Shown in pieces: positions 16,464 to 25,578 of a stretch of 64,000 nucleotides of DNA. The stretch lies in the NCBI GenBank assembly GCA_003263775.1, contig JYJJ01000079.1, forward strand, positions 248,001 through 312,000, written 5' to 3'. The notes under the pieces are model-generated. The model searched no databases, had not been told where the DNA came from, and was given only the letters and a program-made list of their open reading frames with translations. Source of the stretch: Vibrio maritimus (GTDB lineage Bacteria; Pseudomonadota; Gammaproteobacteria; Enterobacterales; Vibrionaceae). Each line of letters begins with the position of its first letter. The first letter of the stretch is position 1. The position numbers and the translations under genes were made by a program.

Positions 16464-18485
16464 TTAGTATTCGTAAGTGATATCGACCATGATTGATTGA
16501 TAAGAACTATTGCCTTCCTGATCAGTGACGGCTTGTGATTGGTTACCACGTTCTAGCGTGACAGTGTATGCTGGATCGTTTTCGTAGCTGGTGCCTTCAG
16601 CCTTGCTGGCTTTACCATCGATCATTTGCTGAGCAAGATAGCGGTAGTTGTCTTGCTTGGTGTATAGAATGTCATCGTTAGTTAGTGGTTCGACTGTTTC
16701 ATCGATTTCGGTGTTAGAAGACTGTTCGCTAAATCGAATGTCGTAGCTTAGCTCAGACATATCAACTTCAAATATGTCGCCTTCGCGCAAGAAGTGGGTC
16801 TTAACATCTGTAATCCATAGTGGTTGCGCTTCCACAAGGGAACTGTCTGCCATGTCGATGATATAAACACCGCCAGCGCCGACAACGGACATAGAGATCG
16901 GAGAGGCTTCTTGATTTGCGACTTCCTGCCTCACAATCAAAGCGGTCGTCTCGTCAACACCAAACCCAAAACGCGTTTGTTGCTGTTGCAGCAGCTTAAT
17001 CAAACGAGTTTCTCGAGCGCGCTCAGAGAAGTGGGTATCGGTAACCCCTAATGTGAATAACCCAAGACCACCGCTTTCCACATAAGCACTAGATGGATAG
17101 CCGCCAACGAGAACATCGTAGTTGGTACCACCGTCAATCATAGGGTTAGTGTTAGCATTAGCGTCTAATTTACCACCGGTCATGACAGCGGTACCCGCAC
17201 TGCTGCCACCCACCAACAGCTTGCCTGCTTCGTAGCGCTGACGGATCAACGCCATTTCTTCACTGTCGCCAAGATCGGTAACAAGGCTATCTAAGCTTCT
17301 ACTTTGACTTCCTCCGTTAATAAATAGACCATCAGCGGACGCAATGAGCTCCAGCAGGCTTGACGGTGCCTCACATGCTTGCTGTTTAATCGCGGCGTAA
17401 TCAGGGAAATAGATATCCTGATGAGGTTTGCCTGTATAGATGTCGTGAAAAAGCTGTAAATCTTCACAGCGACCAGCGTCTACCGCTTGTCGATAGGCTC
17501 GATCGATCGGAAGCCATACGCTATTCGCGCCTGCCTGAGAAAAAATTTCTAGATAGACATCGACGGCATCGTAGTTGTTGTTCGACGATGAGGTCATGAC
17601 TAGGACTGTGGGTTTCTCGCCATCTGGCGTGTTTTCCGCCGCGAGAGAAATAAAAGCTTGATAAGCGTTAATAGAGCCTTCGCTGTAGGTGTCCGAAAGT
17701 GAGACTCGCTCAAGCGGACGTTGGTAGGAAACATCATTGCGTAGCGCTCTAAGTAGACGATATTGATCTTCAATAGCAAGAGAGTTAAAGGCTGGCGATA
17801 GCGTGTTCACCAGATCGATATAGGGATATTGCTTGTTCAGCTCTAGTGTATTGATTGCCGCTGAAACGGCACTGTTTCCTGCGAATACATCCAGCAGTAG
17901 AGCAAGGTTAGTGGAGTTAGGTGTGTATTGAACAACACCATCGTCCATCTTTAGGTAGTGCAAGGCATCCCACTGATCAGAGGATGAGCTGTACCACAAG
18001 TAGTCGCCGTCAGCCTCAACTCCGTCGATATCAGTGTTAACGCGTGCGGTTGATACGCCAATAAAAGCAGTTTTAAAGGCATCCCAAGAGTCGTACTCGA
18101 GAGAGGGGTTATCACTTTGTAAGGCTTGGAACGTGTTATCAAGGGCGCTTTGCCATTCAGGTTCACTTTGCCAAGCGCTGGTGGTAAGTACGCGGGCTAC
18201 ATATTGATTTGAAATGGAGACCATTTCGGATTGAGGAGAGCGAATTGCAGTGTCTTCGATGTCGGCAAACAGCGTAGTACGAACTTCATCCCAATCATTA
18301 CATTCATCCGGTGCCATTGAAGAACAGGCAGTTAGGTGCCCACCAGCTAGAAATAGGCGCTTGGTGTAGGTATCGGTGTTGTTTAGATCGTTGGGATTGA
18401 CCGCTTGTTGGTCATTGTCGCTGTAACAAGCGGTTATTAGAAGTAGGCTAGTGATGACAGTTACAAGTGAGTGTTTTGTTCGCAT
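16464..18485 (-). CDS. Cyanophycinase-like S51-family lipoprotein
   Basis: The start at 18485 has AAGGG seven bases upstream and gives a lipoprotein signal MRTKHSLVTVITSLLLITAC (Cys20). The C-terminal half carries S51 hallmarks: LFINGGSQSR, the nucleophile elbow LLVGGSSAGTAV with Ser429, the histidine segment GVTDTHFSERARETRL, and FGFGVDETTALIV. Cyanophycinases cleave beta-Asp-Arg polymer, and S51 relatives cleave aspartyl dipeptides. At 673 residues it is more than twice the usual S51 length. The N-terminal 300 or so residues are a separate region with no motif I recognise, and about 120 residues follow the core. It is likely surface or periplasmic and may use extracellular polymer. Confidence 0.8.
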   Translation of the reverse strand: MRTKHSLVTVITSLLLITACYSDNDQQAVNPNDLNNTDTYTKRLFLAGGHLTACSSMAPDECNDWDEVRTTLFADIEDTAIRSPQSEMVSISNQYVARVLTTSAWQSEPEWQSALDNTFQALQSDNPSLEYDSWDAFKTAFIGVSTARVNTDIDGVEADGDYLWYSSSSDQWDALHYLKMDDGVVQYTPNSTNLALLLDVFAGNSAVSAAINTLELNKQYPYIDLVNTLSPAFNSLAIEDQYRLLRALRNDVSYQRPLERVSLSDTYSEGSINAYQAFISLAAENTPDGEKPTVLVMTSSSNNNYDAVDVYLEIFSQAGANSVWLPIDRAYRQAVDAGRCEDLQLFHDIYTGKPHQDIYFPDYAAIKQQACEAPSSLLELIASADGLFINGGSQSRSLDSLVTDLGDSEEMALIRQRYEAGKLLVGGSSAGTAVMTGGKLDANANTNPMIDGGTNYDVLVGGYPSSAYVESGGLGLFTLGVTDTHFSERARETRLIKLLQQQQTRFGFGVDETTALIVRQEVANQEASPISMSVVGAGGVYIIDMADSSLVEAQPLWITDVKTHFLREGDIFEVDMSELSYDIRFSEQSSNTEIDETVEPLTNDDILYTKQDNYRYLAQQMIDGKASKAEGTSYENDPAYTVTLERGNQSQAVTDQEGNSSYQSIMVDITYEY

Positions 18486-18611
18486 AAAGATTCCCTTCAT
18501 ACTGACTTTATGTCAGTACAGACAGCATAAAATGTATCAGAGTCGAATATTCCGTGACTCTGAATGTTGGTGAACTCATGTTGTTCAATATTGTGAAAGA
18601 GAAGGGAAGGG

Positions 18612-18818
18612 CTACTCGTTATACCACTCGCTCAGTGCATGTCGACTGAGTTTGTAGAATCCAAGGAAGGTAGAGTGCGTCACAACAGAGATCGCGCTTC
18701 GCTGGGCGAGCACGTAATCAAATAGTTGATTTTGTCTGGTGACATGAAACACTGTGTTACCTCTATGAGAAGTTACTTTATTTACTTTACGCACCAACGT
18801 AGAATTTAATTTCAACAA
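18612..18818 (-). CDS. Mini-protein with LSRHALSEW C-terminus (copy 1)
   Basis: A minus-strand frame of up to 68 codons ends in GFYKLSRHALSEWYNE. The same C-terminus (GFYRLSRHALSEWCNE) ends a plus-strand mini-gene about 500 bases away, while the DNA differs at many third positions. Conservation at protein level across two diverged copies supports real coding. The exact start is unclear; the N-terminal half (before about residue 35) does not align with the other copy. Function unknown. Confidence 0.45.
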   Translation of the reverse strand: MLKLNSTLVRKVNKVTSHRGNTVFHVTRQNQLFDYVLAQRSAISVVTHSTFLGFYKLSRHALSEWYNE

Positions 18819-19134
18819 TTAAAACGCGTTGAATAAAGCTAGATAGTAGGTGGCGATCTTTATTTAGGCAATGTTGAGAATTCCAATGCTCTGAATGCTT
18901 ATTCACTATTAATGATAATGTAGCTATATTATTTACCCAAATGGCTATGATAATGGAAGGTTATTCAAAAGTTTCAGGTGTTTAATAAGTGATTAACTTT
19001 GATATAGTGATCACAATTCACATATCGCTGCTTTGTAGAAATAGAGCAATATTAATAATTACGATGGTTATCACATTTATTTGATCTTTTACCCACTAGA
19101 CTAAACCAGTCTTTCTCTTCAATTGGATACAGCT

Positions 19135-19278
19135 ATGTTTCAAGATTTCACATATAAACAAGCTAAACGGTTAATTTGCCGTGCATGCTTGTGTGCTGAA
19201 TCTTGTATGACAGCTGTCACTTTTATTGGCTTCTATCGACTCAGTCGCCACGCTCTTAGCGAATGGTGCAACGAGTAA
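19135..19278 (+). CDS. Mini-protein with LSRHALSEW C-terminus (copy 2)
   Basis: A 47-residue, cysteine-rich (five Cys) basic protein, MFQDFTYKQAKRLICRACLC... ending GFYRLSRHALSEWCNE. GGA lies seven bases before the ATG. The last 16 residues match the divergent copy at 18612 with two substitutions (K/R and Y/C). It precedes the amidohydrolase gene by about 200 bases. I do not recognise the family. Confidence 0.5.
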   Translation: MFQDFTYKQAKRLICRACLCAESCMTAVTFIGFYRLSRHALSEWCNE

Positions 19279-19476
19279 CCCTCTAGTTTTCTTTGAACTA
19301 ATACTTCGTCCGTGTCTAGATGCGGAGGTCTGCTATGGGTTCGCATTAATATCCATTATTTGAGTTATTTACTGTGCTATATACGTACAGGTGTATTCTT
19401 GTGCACGTATTTAATTCAATTACTGGTTGTTTCTGGTTTCTTTAAAATATAAATGCTCGCTTATTAGGAGTAGGGT

Positions 19477-20610
19477 ATGTTGCACGTTATTAAAAATATT
19501 GTTCTCTATGCACCTGAGTATATTGGCCTTCGAGATATAATAGTTGGTTGTGGCAAGATTCTTGAAGTATCCGCGCCAAATAATACCTACAGCGATGTGT
19601 TTACCGTTATCGATGGCGAAGAAAATATACTGGTGCCAGGGTTTGTTGATGGACTTGTACATATCGTAGGTGGCGGTGGTGAAGGAGGTTTCGGCAATCG
19701 TACGATAGAAATCACTGCACAAGAAATGCTTAGTGCAGGAGTTACTTGTGCCGCTGGAGCTCTTGGCACGGACTCTATTACACGCTCGGTAGAAAACTTG
19801 CTGGGTAAAAGTCGTGAGTTGACGGAACAAGGCGTATCCACTTATTTCTACACTGGCTCGTACCATCTGCCACCATGCACGATTACTGACAGCATCGAGC
19901 AGGACATTCTGTATTTCCCTGATGCAATTGGACTAGGGGAGCTCGCGCTGTCCGATCATCGCGGCTCAGTCGTTCGTTTTGACGATTTGTACTCAATTGG
20001 TAGACGCGTAAGAACGAGCGCAAGCCTTGCGGGCAAAACGGGAGTCGTGCTGTGTCACCTTGGTGATGAGCAAGAGCAGCTAAATTTGCTTAGCGAGGTT
20101 ATTAAAAACACCGATTTACCTCAGACACTGTTTTGGCCTACCCATATTAACCGCAATCCGATGTTGTTTGAGGTGGGTATCCAATATGCATTAGACGGTG
20201 GTTTTGTCGATTTTACCACCAGTACAAACGCTGGGTTGTTGGCCGATGGCGAAGTGGCATGTGCCAAAGCGCTCAGTTCGATGTTAGAAGCCAGCGTACC
20301 GATCGAACAAATCAGTTTTACCTCTGACGCCAATGCAAGCCTGCCGAGGTTTGACCCACATGGCAATGTAATAGGGACTGACAGCGGTAAGATCGACAGC
20401 CTATTTCAAGCCGTGGTCGACGCCGTCATGCTGCATGACATTCCGCTAGAGCTCGCACTGCGTTGCATTACGTGTAACCCAGCAGCTCGGTTAGGCCTTT
20501 CCAATAAAGGCCGAATAGAAAAGGCACGAGATGCTGATTTTGTGATGCTGAATCCCACCGATTTTTCAATTCAACAAGTTTGGACGAATGGTATCGCACG
20601 TCTTTCTTAA
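19477..20610 (+). CDS. Isoaspartyl dipeptidase (IadA)-like amidohydrolase with altered metal ligands
   Basis: The 377-residue protein follows IadA throughout: LVPGFVDGLVHIVGGGGEGG, AGVTCAAGALGTDSITR, YTGSYHLPPCTITDSIEQD, LSDHRGS, CHLGD, PTHINRN, FTSDANAS. IadA enzymes cleave beta-aspartyl dipeptides with a two-metal site. Three ligands are kept (His194, His223, Asp284). However, the first His of the HxH motif is Leu60 (His62 kept), and the carboxylated bridging lysine position aligns with Glu155. Glutamate bridges occur in other amidohydrolases; loss of the HxH histidine is less usual, so activity or metal number may differ. AGGAG precedes the ATG. It is followed 38 bases later by a transporter gene, likely one operon. 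Confidence 0.8.
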   Translation: MLHVIKNIVLYAPEYIGLRDIIVGCGKILEVSAPNNTYSDVFTVIDGEENILVPGFVDGLVHIVGGGGEGGFGNRTIEITAQEMLSAGVTCAAGALGTDSITRSVENLLGKSRELTEQGVSTYFYTGSYHLPPCTITDSIEQDILYFPDAIGLGELALSDHRGSVVRFDDLYSIGRRVRTSASLAGKTGVVLCHLGDEQEQLNLLSEVIKNTDLPQTLFWPTHINRNPMLFEVGIQYALDGGFVDFTTSTNAGLLADGEVACAKALSSMLEASVPIEQISFTSDANASLPRFDPHGNVIGTDSGKIDSLFQAVVDAVMLHDIPLELALRCITCNPAARLGLSNKGRIEKARDADFVMLNPTDFSIQQVWTNGIARLS

Positions 20611-20648
20611 TTAAGACGCGCAATTAGAATATTATCAAGGAGGTTATT

Positions 20649-22117
20649 ATGACCACAGAAGTGACAACGCAATCAAAAGGTTGGGTATTAAAAATGCCCA
20701 CGGTTTATACGTTGCTGTTTATTATCACCGCATTAGTCGCGTTAATGACTTGGTTTGTACCCAGTGGAAAATACGACTATCGAACCGCAAACAGTGGAGA
20801 GGTGATCAGCGCTGAAAATGTCAGCAGTTATTCCGGTGGCGAGCGACTACTGCCTATTCCGGGCACTTACCAAGGGCTAGAGAGCAATCCGCAAGGTGTG
20901 TTCGATGTATTTGCGGCCCCACTCTCGGGCTTTGGAGATGCTAGCTCTATCATTTTGTTTGTACTAATGATTGGTGGCTTTTTGAATGTGACGATTCAAA
21001 CCGGTGCCATGGATGCAAGTGTTAGCGCACTGTCCAAACGGTTTACAGGCAAAGAGCAGTGGCTAATCCCTATTTTGATTTTCATTCTAGCGGTGGGCGG
21101 TAGTACCTACGGTATGAGTGAAGAAACGGTAAGCCTTTGGGTTATTTTATTGCCGCTATTTATTGCTGCTGGTTACGATCGCTTAGTCGTCGCGGGCATT
21201 ATTCTACTTGGTAGTGGCATTGGTGTCGCAACCAGTACCGTCAATCCATTTGCCACTGGTGTGGCCTCACGCTTTGCCGAAATTCAGCTTGGTGATGGGA
21301 TTGTCGTTAGGTTGGTCGCGTTTGCAGTGCTTTATTTGGTGACCTGCGTGTTTATTATGCGCTATGCCGCTAAGGTAAAAGCCGACCCGAGCCAATCATT
21401 GCTCAGTGATATTACTTTCTCCGATCAGTTCTCTTCTGAGCCGAAGGCTTTGCCATACACGAAGCAACATAAAATCACGATGACCGTGTTCTTTGGTGCT
21501 TTTGCACTCATGATTTATGGTGTGATTCCTTGGGAAGACATCGGTGTAACGTTTGTACCGGCGCTCAATTGGTGGCTAAAGGAAATTTCGATTGTCTATT
21601 TAGTTGCAGCCATTTTGATTGGTTTAATCAATCGTATGCCTGAAGAGCAGTTTGTTCGTTCCTTTATCGCAGGCTGTAAAGACATGATTGGTGTTGCCTT
21701 GGTTATCGCTGTTGCCAAAGGCATTAATGTCATCATGAACGACGCCAATATTACAGATACGATTCTCAGCTGGGCAGAAGGCATGGTGGTTGGTCTCGAT
21801 AGTGGCGTGTTTGCGTCGTAAGTTACATCGCGCATATTGTGTTAGCCTTCTTTATTCCTTCGAGCTCTGGTTTAGCGACTGTCTCGATGCCTTTAATGGG
21901 GCCGATGAGTGATTTTGCAGGCGTTAACCGTGACATCGTTGTAACTGCTTATCAGCTTGGCTCTGGTTGGATCAACTTGTTCGCGCCGACCGCCGCCACG
22001 GTTGTTGCAGGTTTAGCGATTGCCAATGTGCCATATGGGCGCTTCTTCAAGTGGGTCATGCCTTACATTGTGGCTGTCTTCGCAGGTTCTTGTTTGATCT
22101 TGTATGTAGCTGCATAA
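20649..22117 (+). CDS. YfcC-family (DcuC-like) inner-membrane transporter (frameshifted)
   Basis: A polytopic permease of about 489 residues with ten or more hydrophobic segments, related to the YfcC / C4-dicarboxylate anaerobic carrier superfamily. Recognisable pieces are PSGKYDY near the N-terminus, GGSTYGMSEETVSLWVILLPLFIAAGYDRLV, GSGIGVATSTVNPFATGVAS and the C-terminal FFIPSSSGLATVSMPLMGPMSDFAGV. The frame breaks near 21813-21818; adding one base restores ...GVFAVVSYIAHIVLAFFIPSSSG.... AAGGAGGTT precedes the ATG. It probably imports the dipeptide, amino acid or dicarboxylate handled by the upstream IadA-like enzyme. A hairpin follows. Confidence 0.85.
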
Positions 22118-22152
22118 ATAAGAGAGCGCTTAACACGTATACACTCCTAAAT

Positions 22153-22189
22153 TAGTTGGCCCCGTATTTCCTTAAGCGGGGCTAACTAG
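22153..22189 (+). terminator. Hairpin after the transporter gene
   Basis: TAGTTGGCCCCG and CGGGGCTAACTA pair with one mismatch around a 12-base loop. There is no T-run, so it is a weak or factor-assisted terminator. Confidence 0.55.
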
Positions 22190-22273
22190 GCAAACTAAAT
22201 TCGGCAGCTTATCCTCTAGCTTGTATTTTGTTCTACACTCACTTTCAATCATGTTTGGAAAGTGAGCCTCGAT

Positions 22274-23170
22274 ATGTCCCACCTTAAGAAAATTATTGTT
22301 GTAACTCTCGCTACCATTTTGCCTTTGTTCGTTATGCCTGTGTCAGCCAGTTCTGAATGCAGCAGTGCACCCGGTGATATCCAATCGGCCAACATTCGCG
22401 TCGTACAACAGGCTTCAAATAATAACTTCAACAAGAAGTCCATAGAGAAGATGGGCGAGTTTATGAACACTCAACGCTACATACAACACACACCCAATGG
22501 AGCTGATGGAATCGAACACCTTGCCAAGTTTATTGCCTTTTTAAAAGAGAAGATGCCTTCCTTTAGAGTGGCGCAACAGCAAGTAATAGCGGAAAACGAC
22601 TTGGTGATGACTCAGAGTATTGATTATGTGGATGGAAAGGCCATAGAGGTAAGTGTTGATTGGTATCGAGTGCATTTTGGCAAAATAACGGAGCACTGGG
22701 ACGTTGTCGCCGAGTTCTCAGACCCCAAGGATAGTGAAGAATACATCGCGGGCTTGGCCACTGATAAAGCGGTATGTATGGATAAAGAGCTGCTCCGAAG
22801 CCATGCAATCGAATTTGTATACCAATACATGGGCAAACACGCTAAATCCGTCGATTCAACGAAAAGTGTCGTACATGGTGATTTAGTCGTTCGGATAAAT
22901 GACAGCAAAGCGACTTCCACCATGAACAAAGGCGAGTTTTCACAGTGGGTAAACAGTAAACGTTCATCTGCTGAGCTGTTTGTTGAAATAGCGAGGGTGA
23001 TTGTGATGAATAACCTTGCAGCAGTGCACTTTAAGTGGACGGTAAATGATCAGCCACGGTCGGCCACTATGGTCATGAGCTTCGATCAAAACCAAAAGAT
23101 AACTGAGAGCTGGCTAGCGCTTTTACCAATACCCAAAGAGAACAACAACTTTAGAGATCCTGTTTTTTAA
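22274..23170 (+). CDS. Secreted SnoaL-like (NTF2-fold) protein with two domains
   Basis: After a signal peptide (LKKIIVVTLATILPLFVMPVSAS) the protein seems to hold two NTF2/SnoaL-like units. The first has FMNTQRYIQHTPNGADGIEHLAKFIAFL and VDWYRVHFGKITEHWDVVAEF, close to the SnoaL pattern of Y-I-Q-H-x-P...G and D-x-x-R-x-x-x-G-K-I-x-E-H-W-D. The second half has MNKGEFSQWVN and a degenerate version. Such proteins are often annotated as predicted aldol-condensation enzymes, but most have unknown activity. The ATG at 22274 is preferred to the GTG at 22262. About 298 residues. Confidence 0.7.
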   Translation: MSHLKKIIVVTLATILPLFVMPVSASSECSSAPGDIQSANIRVVQQASNNNFNKKSIEKMGEFMNTQRYIQHTPNGADGIEHLAKFIAFLKEKMPSFRVAQQQVIAENDLVMTQSIDYVDGKAIEVSVDWYRVHFGKITEHWDVVAEFSDPKDSEEYIAGLATDKAVCMDKELLRSHAIEFVYQYMGKHAKSVDSTKSVVHGDLVVRINDSKATSTMNKGEFSQWVNSKRSSAELFVEIARVIVMNNLAAVHFKWTVNDQPRSATMVMSFDQNQKITESWLALLPIPKENNNFRDPVF

Positions 23171-23633
23171 CACTGCCATTTGATTGAATCTTTGTATGTC
23201 CCAGTTACGACGCCTTTAAGATTTTGAAAAATGCACCCTCTATTAAGCCAAACGAATAAAACGTGTTTAGTCGGTTGAAGGATGTTCTTTAACTCCTTTA
23301 ATAAGGTGGCCAAATTACTTATGCCAGTGCACGTTGCGATGGGTGAAATTTAGCATAGTCTTTTACGGATACTTATAGGTGATTTAAGTCACGTTGTTCT
23401 AGAAATCTGAGATGCTGACTATATTTCTGGTGAAATTAGCTCTCATTTGCAGTTGTTCATTGTAAGCAATGACTCAGTAAGTTATTTCTATTGTTAAAAT
23501 AATCAAATACCCACTTCAGTGATGTTTTTCTCAAGAGTAATACCACTATGTTATATCTGTGCTGAGTAGAAGTTTCATTCACTATGAACTTATATTTGGC
23601 CGTAAAATAGACCCTAACTTTAAGGAGCTTTCG
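23171..23633. other. Intergenic region with a CRP-like palindrome
   Basis: About 460 AT-rich bases. GTGA-TTTAAG-TCAC at 23379-23392 matches the core of the CRP consensus (GTGA-N6-TCAC) exactly, though the outer T and A are missing. No gene seen; the short frame extension from 23559 lacks its own ribosome-binding site. Confidence 0.4.
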
Positions 23634-24066
23634 ATGAAAGTGATGTTCAAAAAAGCAATGGCGGCCTGTTTGGGCTTCTTTTTGCTATGTGGAGTGGCAA
23701 GTGCCAATCGTCTTCAATGGATGACGGATGCGATCAATAGTGAACGATATAACTATGGCCTAGGACAGTTGCATTGGGATGATAGCTTGATGAATGCTGC
23801 ATTTGTTCACGCCAGAGATATGGCAAACGGCGGCAATTGTGACCACGCTGGATTGTACGAGCGCGTTGCTGGAGTGGTTGGAGTGGCGGTGCTACGCAGA
23901 GAACGTATCGTGTTATGTAGATTATCATTGGCATGCTGTTAACCAGTGGATGAACAGTAGTGGTCATCGAGCCAACATGCTTAATGGTCACTACAATAAA
24001 ATCGGTGTTGCTCATTACCATGGGCCACATGGTCACCGTTGGGTGGTTATTTTCGGCAACAAATAG
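23634..24066 (+). CDS. Secreted SCP/CAP-domain protein (frameshifted)
   Basis: AAGGAG precedes the ATG at 23634. A signal peptide (MKVMFKKAMAACLGFFLLCGVASA) leads to a CAP domain: INSERYNYGLGQLHWDDSLMNAAFVHARDMANGGNCDHAG, then in another frame WRCYAENVSCYVDYHWHAVNQWMNSSGHRANMLNGHYNKIGVAHYHGPHG. The classic CAP cavity residues are kept (His of CDHAG, Glu of AENV, His of GHRANML). The frames cross near 23860-23890, inside a local duplication of TGGAGTGG. One base must be removed (or two added) to join them, unlike the other frameshifts here, which lack a base. Function of bacterial CAP proteins is mostly unknown. Confidence 0.75.
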
Positions 24067-24083
24067 TTTTCTTTTCGTTATAG

Positions 24084-24109
24084 AGCTGCGTTGTTGATTT
24101 AGCGCAGCT
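24084..24109 (+). terminator. Terminator after the CAP gene
   Basis: AGCTGCG / CGCAGCT hairpin with an 11- to 12-base loop followed by TTATT. Confidence 0.6.
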
Positions 24110-24186
24110 TTATTAATGAGAGAAGGTCGCTGGAATAAAAGTTGCTAATTATTTAATGCTGGTTTTTCTAGATCTCACTGCGATAC

Positions 24187-25221
24187 TTAGGTAGATGTTA
24201 CGGTAGTCGCCTGTCCAGTAGATTGTCTGACGATTAGCTCAACGGGTACGTGAACTTGTAGCCGCTCGATTGGAGTACCATCGATGAGCTTAGTAATGAT
24301 TTCGGCGAGAGGTTTGCTAGAGTCAGTAAGTGGCGCATACGTCACCGTGAGAGGTGGGTGAAACTCTCGAGTATCAAAGTTAGATACTTGGTCATCGTGC
24401 GCAATGATAGAGAGGTCGTATCCTATTTCTAGCCCAAGTTCGTTAGCGGCGGAGTAAGCACCAAATGCCACTTTAACGCTAGAGCAAATCAGTGCCGTTG
24501 GTCTAGATTCATTTGCGAGTAAAAGACGAGCTTGGTGCAACCCGTCTGTTACTTCAGGCAAGCATGGTTTAACGCAACACAAATTGCTATCTAAGCCAAG
24601 TGTATCTACGAGTTTCCTAAAAGTATCGCCTCGCACCTTGGCGTAAGCCTGTTGCTCATCACCATTTATAAACACGATACGCCTGTGCCCTAAGTGATAA
24701 AGTAGAGTGAGCGACTGAGTAATAACAGACGCGTTGTCAATATCATAAAAAGCGTAGTTGTTCATAGTAGTGTCTTGGCCGTGAACAACAAATGGTATTC
24801 GCCGGTTTTGCAAAAGCTGAATGCGTTGATCATTGACTAGAGGGGCTTTGATAATCATCCCGTCTACATTACTCTTGTCAATAAAATGCTCTAGCGAGGC
24901 AAGGCTTTTACCTTGAAAGGAGGCATTGATTAACAAGTCGTAACCTAGCAAGCCAAGGTGTCGGCTAATATACGACAATTCCTTGAGAAAAGTTGGCGCA
25001 CAAATCAGTTCTTCGGGCGTATCCAGCATAATCCCTACCAGTTTTGACTTGCCTGTAGCCAGTTGTTTAGCGATGGAGTTCGGTTGATAACCCATACGAG
25101 CTGCGACTGCTTTTACGCGAGCTTTCGTATTGGCATTTACCTCAGGGAAATCATTCAGCGCTCGACTTACCGTCGCCATGGAGAGTCCCAAATATTTTGA
25201 TATGTCAGCTAATGTAGTCAT
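24187..25221 (-). CDS. LacI-family transcriptional regulator
   Basis: The start at 25221 has AAGGA five bases upstream and gives the standard LacI head MTTLADISKYLGLSMATVSRALNDFPEVNANTKARV, a helix-turn-helix plus hinge. The sugar-binding-type effector domain follows (LVGIMLDTPEELICAPTF..., GHRRIVFINGD, PTALICSSVKVAFGAYSAANELGLEIGYDLSIIAHDD). 344 residues is the normal family length. An upstream frame extension to 25296 is not needed. A perfect palindrome of the LacI type lies just upstream, suggesting autoregulation. The effector is unknown; the porin gene upstream on the same strand is a candidate target. Confidence 0.9.
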   Translation of the reverse strand: MTTLADISKYLGLSMATVSRALNDFPEVNANTKARVKAVAARMGYQPNSIAKQLATGKSKLVGIMLDTPEELICAPTFLKELSYISRHLGLLGYDLLINASFQGKSLASLEHFIDKSNVDGMIIKAPLVNDQRIQLLQNRRIPFVVHGQDTTMNNYAFYDIDNASVITQSLTLLYHLGHRRIVFINGDEQQAYAKVRGDTFRKLVDTLGLDSNLCCVKPCLPEVTDGLHQARLLLANESRPTALICSSVKVAFGAYSAANELGLEIGYDLSIIAHDDQVSNFDTREFHPPLTVTYAPLTDSSKPLAEIITKLIDGTPIERLQVHVPVELIVRQSTGQATTVTST

Positions 25222-25240
25222 CACTTTCCTTAGAGAGTAC

Positions 25241-25254
25241 TTAAAGCGCTTTAA
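25241..25254. promoter_or_regulatory. LacI-type operator (autoregulation)
   Basis: TTAAAGCGCTTTAA is a perfect 14-base palindrome with the central CG that LacI/GalR-family operators share. It lies 20 bases upstream of the regulator's ATG. Confidence 0.6.
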
Positions 25255-25505
25255 ATTTATAAAATTATCGCTGAAAGCTCTATCTAAGAGACTCAAATGT
25301 GTGAAGAAAAAAAGTTTTCTATGGAGGTTTTAAGTGCGTTAAATGAGCTGAATCACCTTTGGTGCGAGTCGGCATTTGGAGGCGGTTAACTTAAGTATTC
25401 AATTTTTATATACATCAACCAGTTGAAAAAAGTGGCAGAATAAGTGGCGACACATAGAAGTAGTGGTTATTTTCTATTATTGAGACCTTATTGAATGACA
25501 TTTAC

Positions 25506-25538
25506 AAAAAGACCCTTCTTATTATTTGAAGGGTCTTG
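25506..25538 (-). terminator. Terminator after the porin gene
   Basis: AAGACCCTTC / GAAGGGTCTT around a nine-base loop, with T-rich sequence on the minus-strand side. It separates the porin transcript from the LacI gene. Confidence 0.8.
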
Positions 25539-25578
25539 ATTGAACTTTTAATAATTATTTAGTGATGCGTGTGACTTT

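Larger units (their letters stand above)
18486..19476. other. Long AT-rich intergenic region holding two related mini-genes
   Basis: Nearly 1 kb separates the S51 and amidohydrolase genes. The only coding signals are the two small related frames listed separately. A CRP-like half-palindrome (TGATATAGTGATCACA, about 18999-19014) is present but imperfect. I see no IS ends. Confidence 0.5.

Noticed and set aside
16464..18485. Calling a cyanophycin metabolism cluster
   Set aside because: No cyanophycin synthetase in the window; the S51 family includes other substrates.
25321..25389. 22-codon frame (MEVLSALNEL...) upstream of the LacI gene on the plus strand
   Set aside because: Too short, no ribosome-binding site and no tandem gene to support it.
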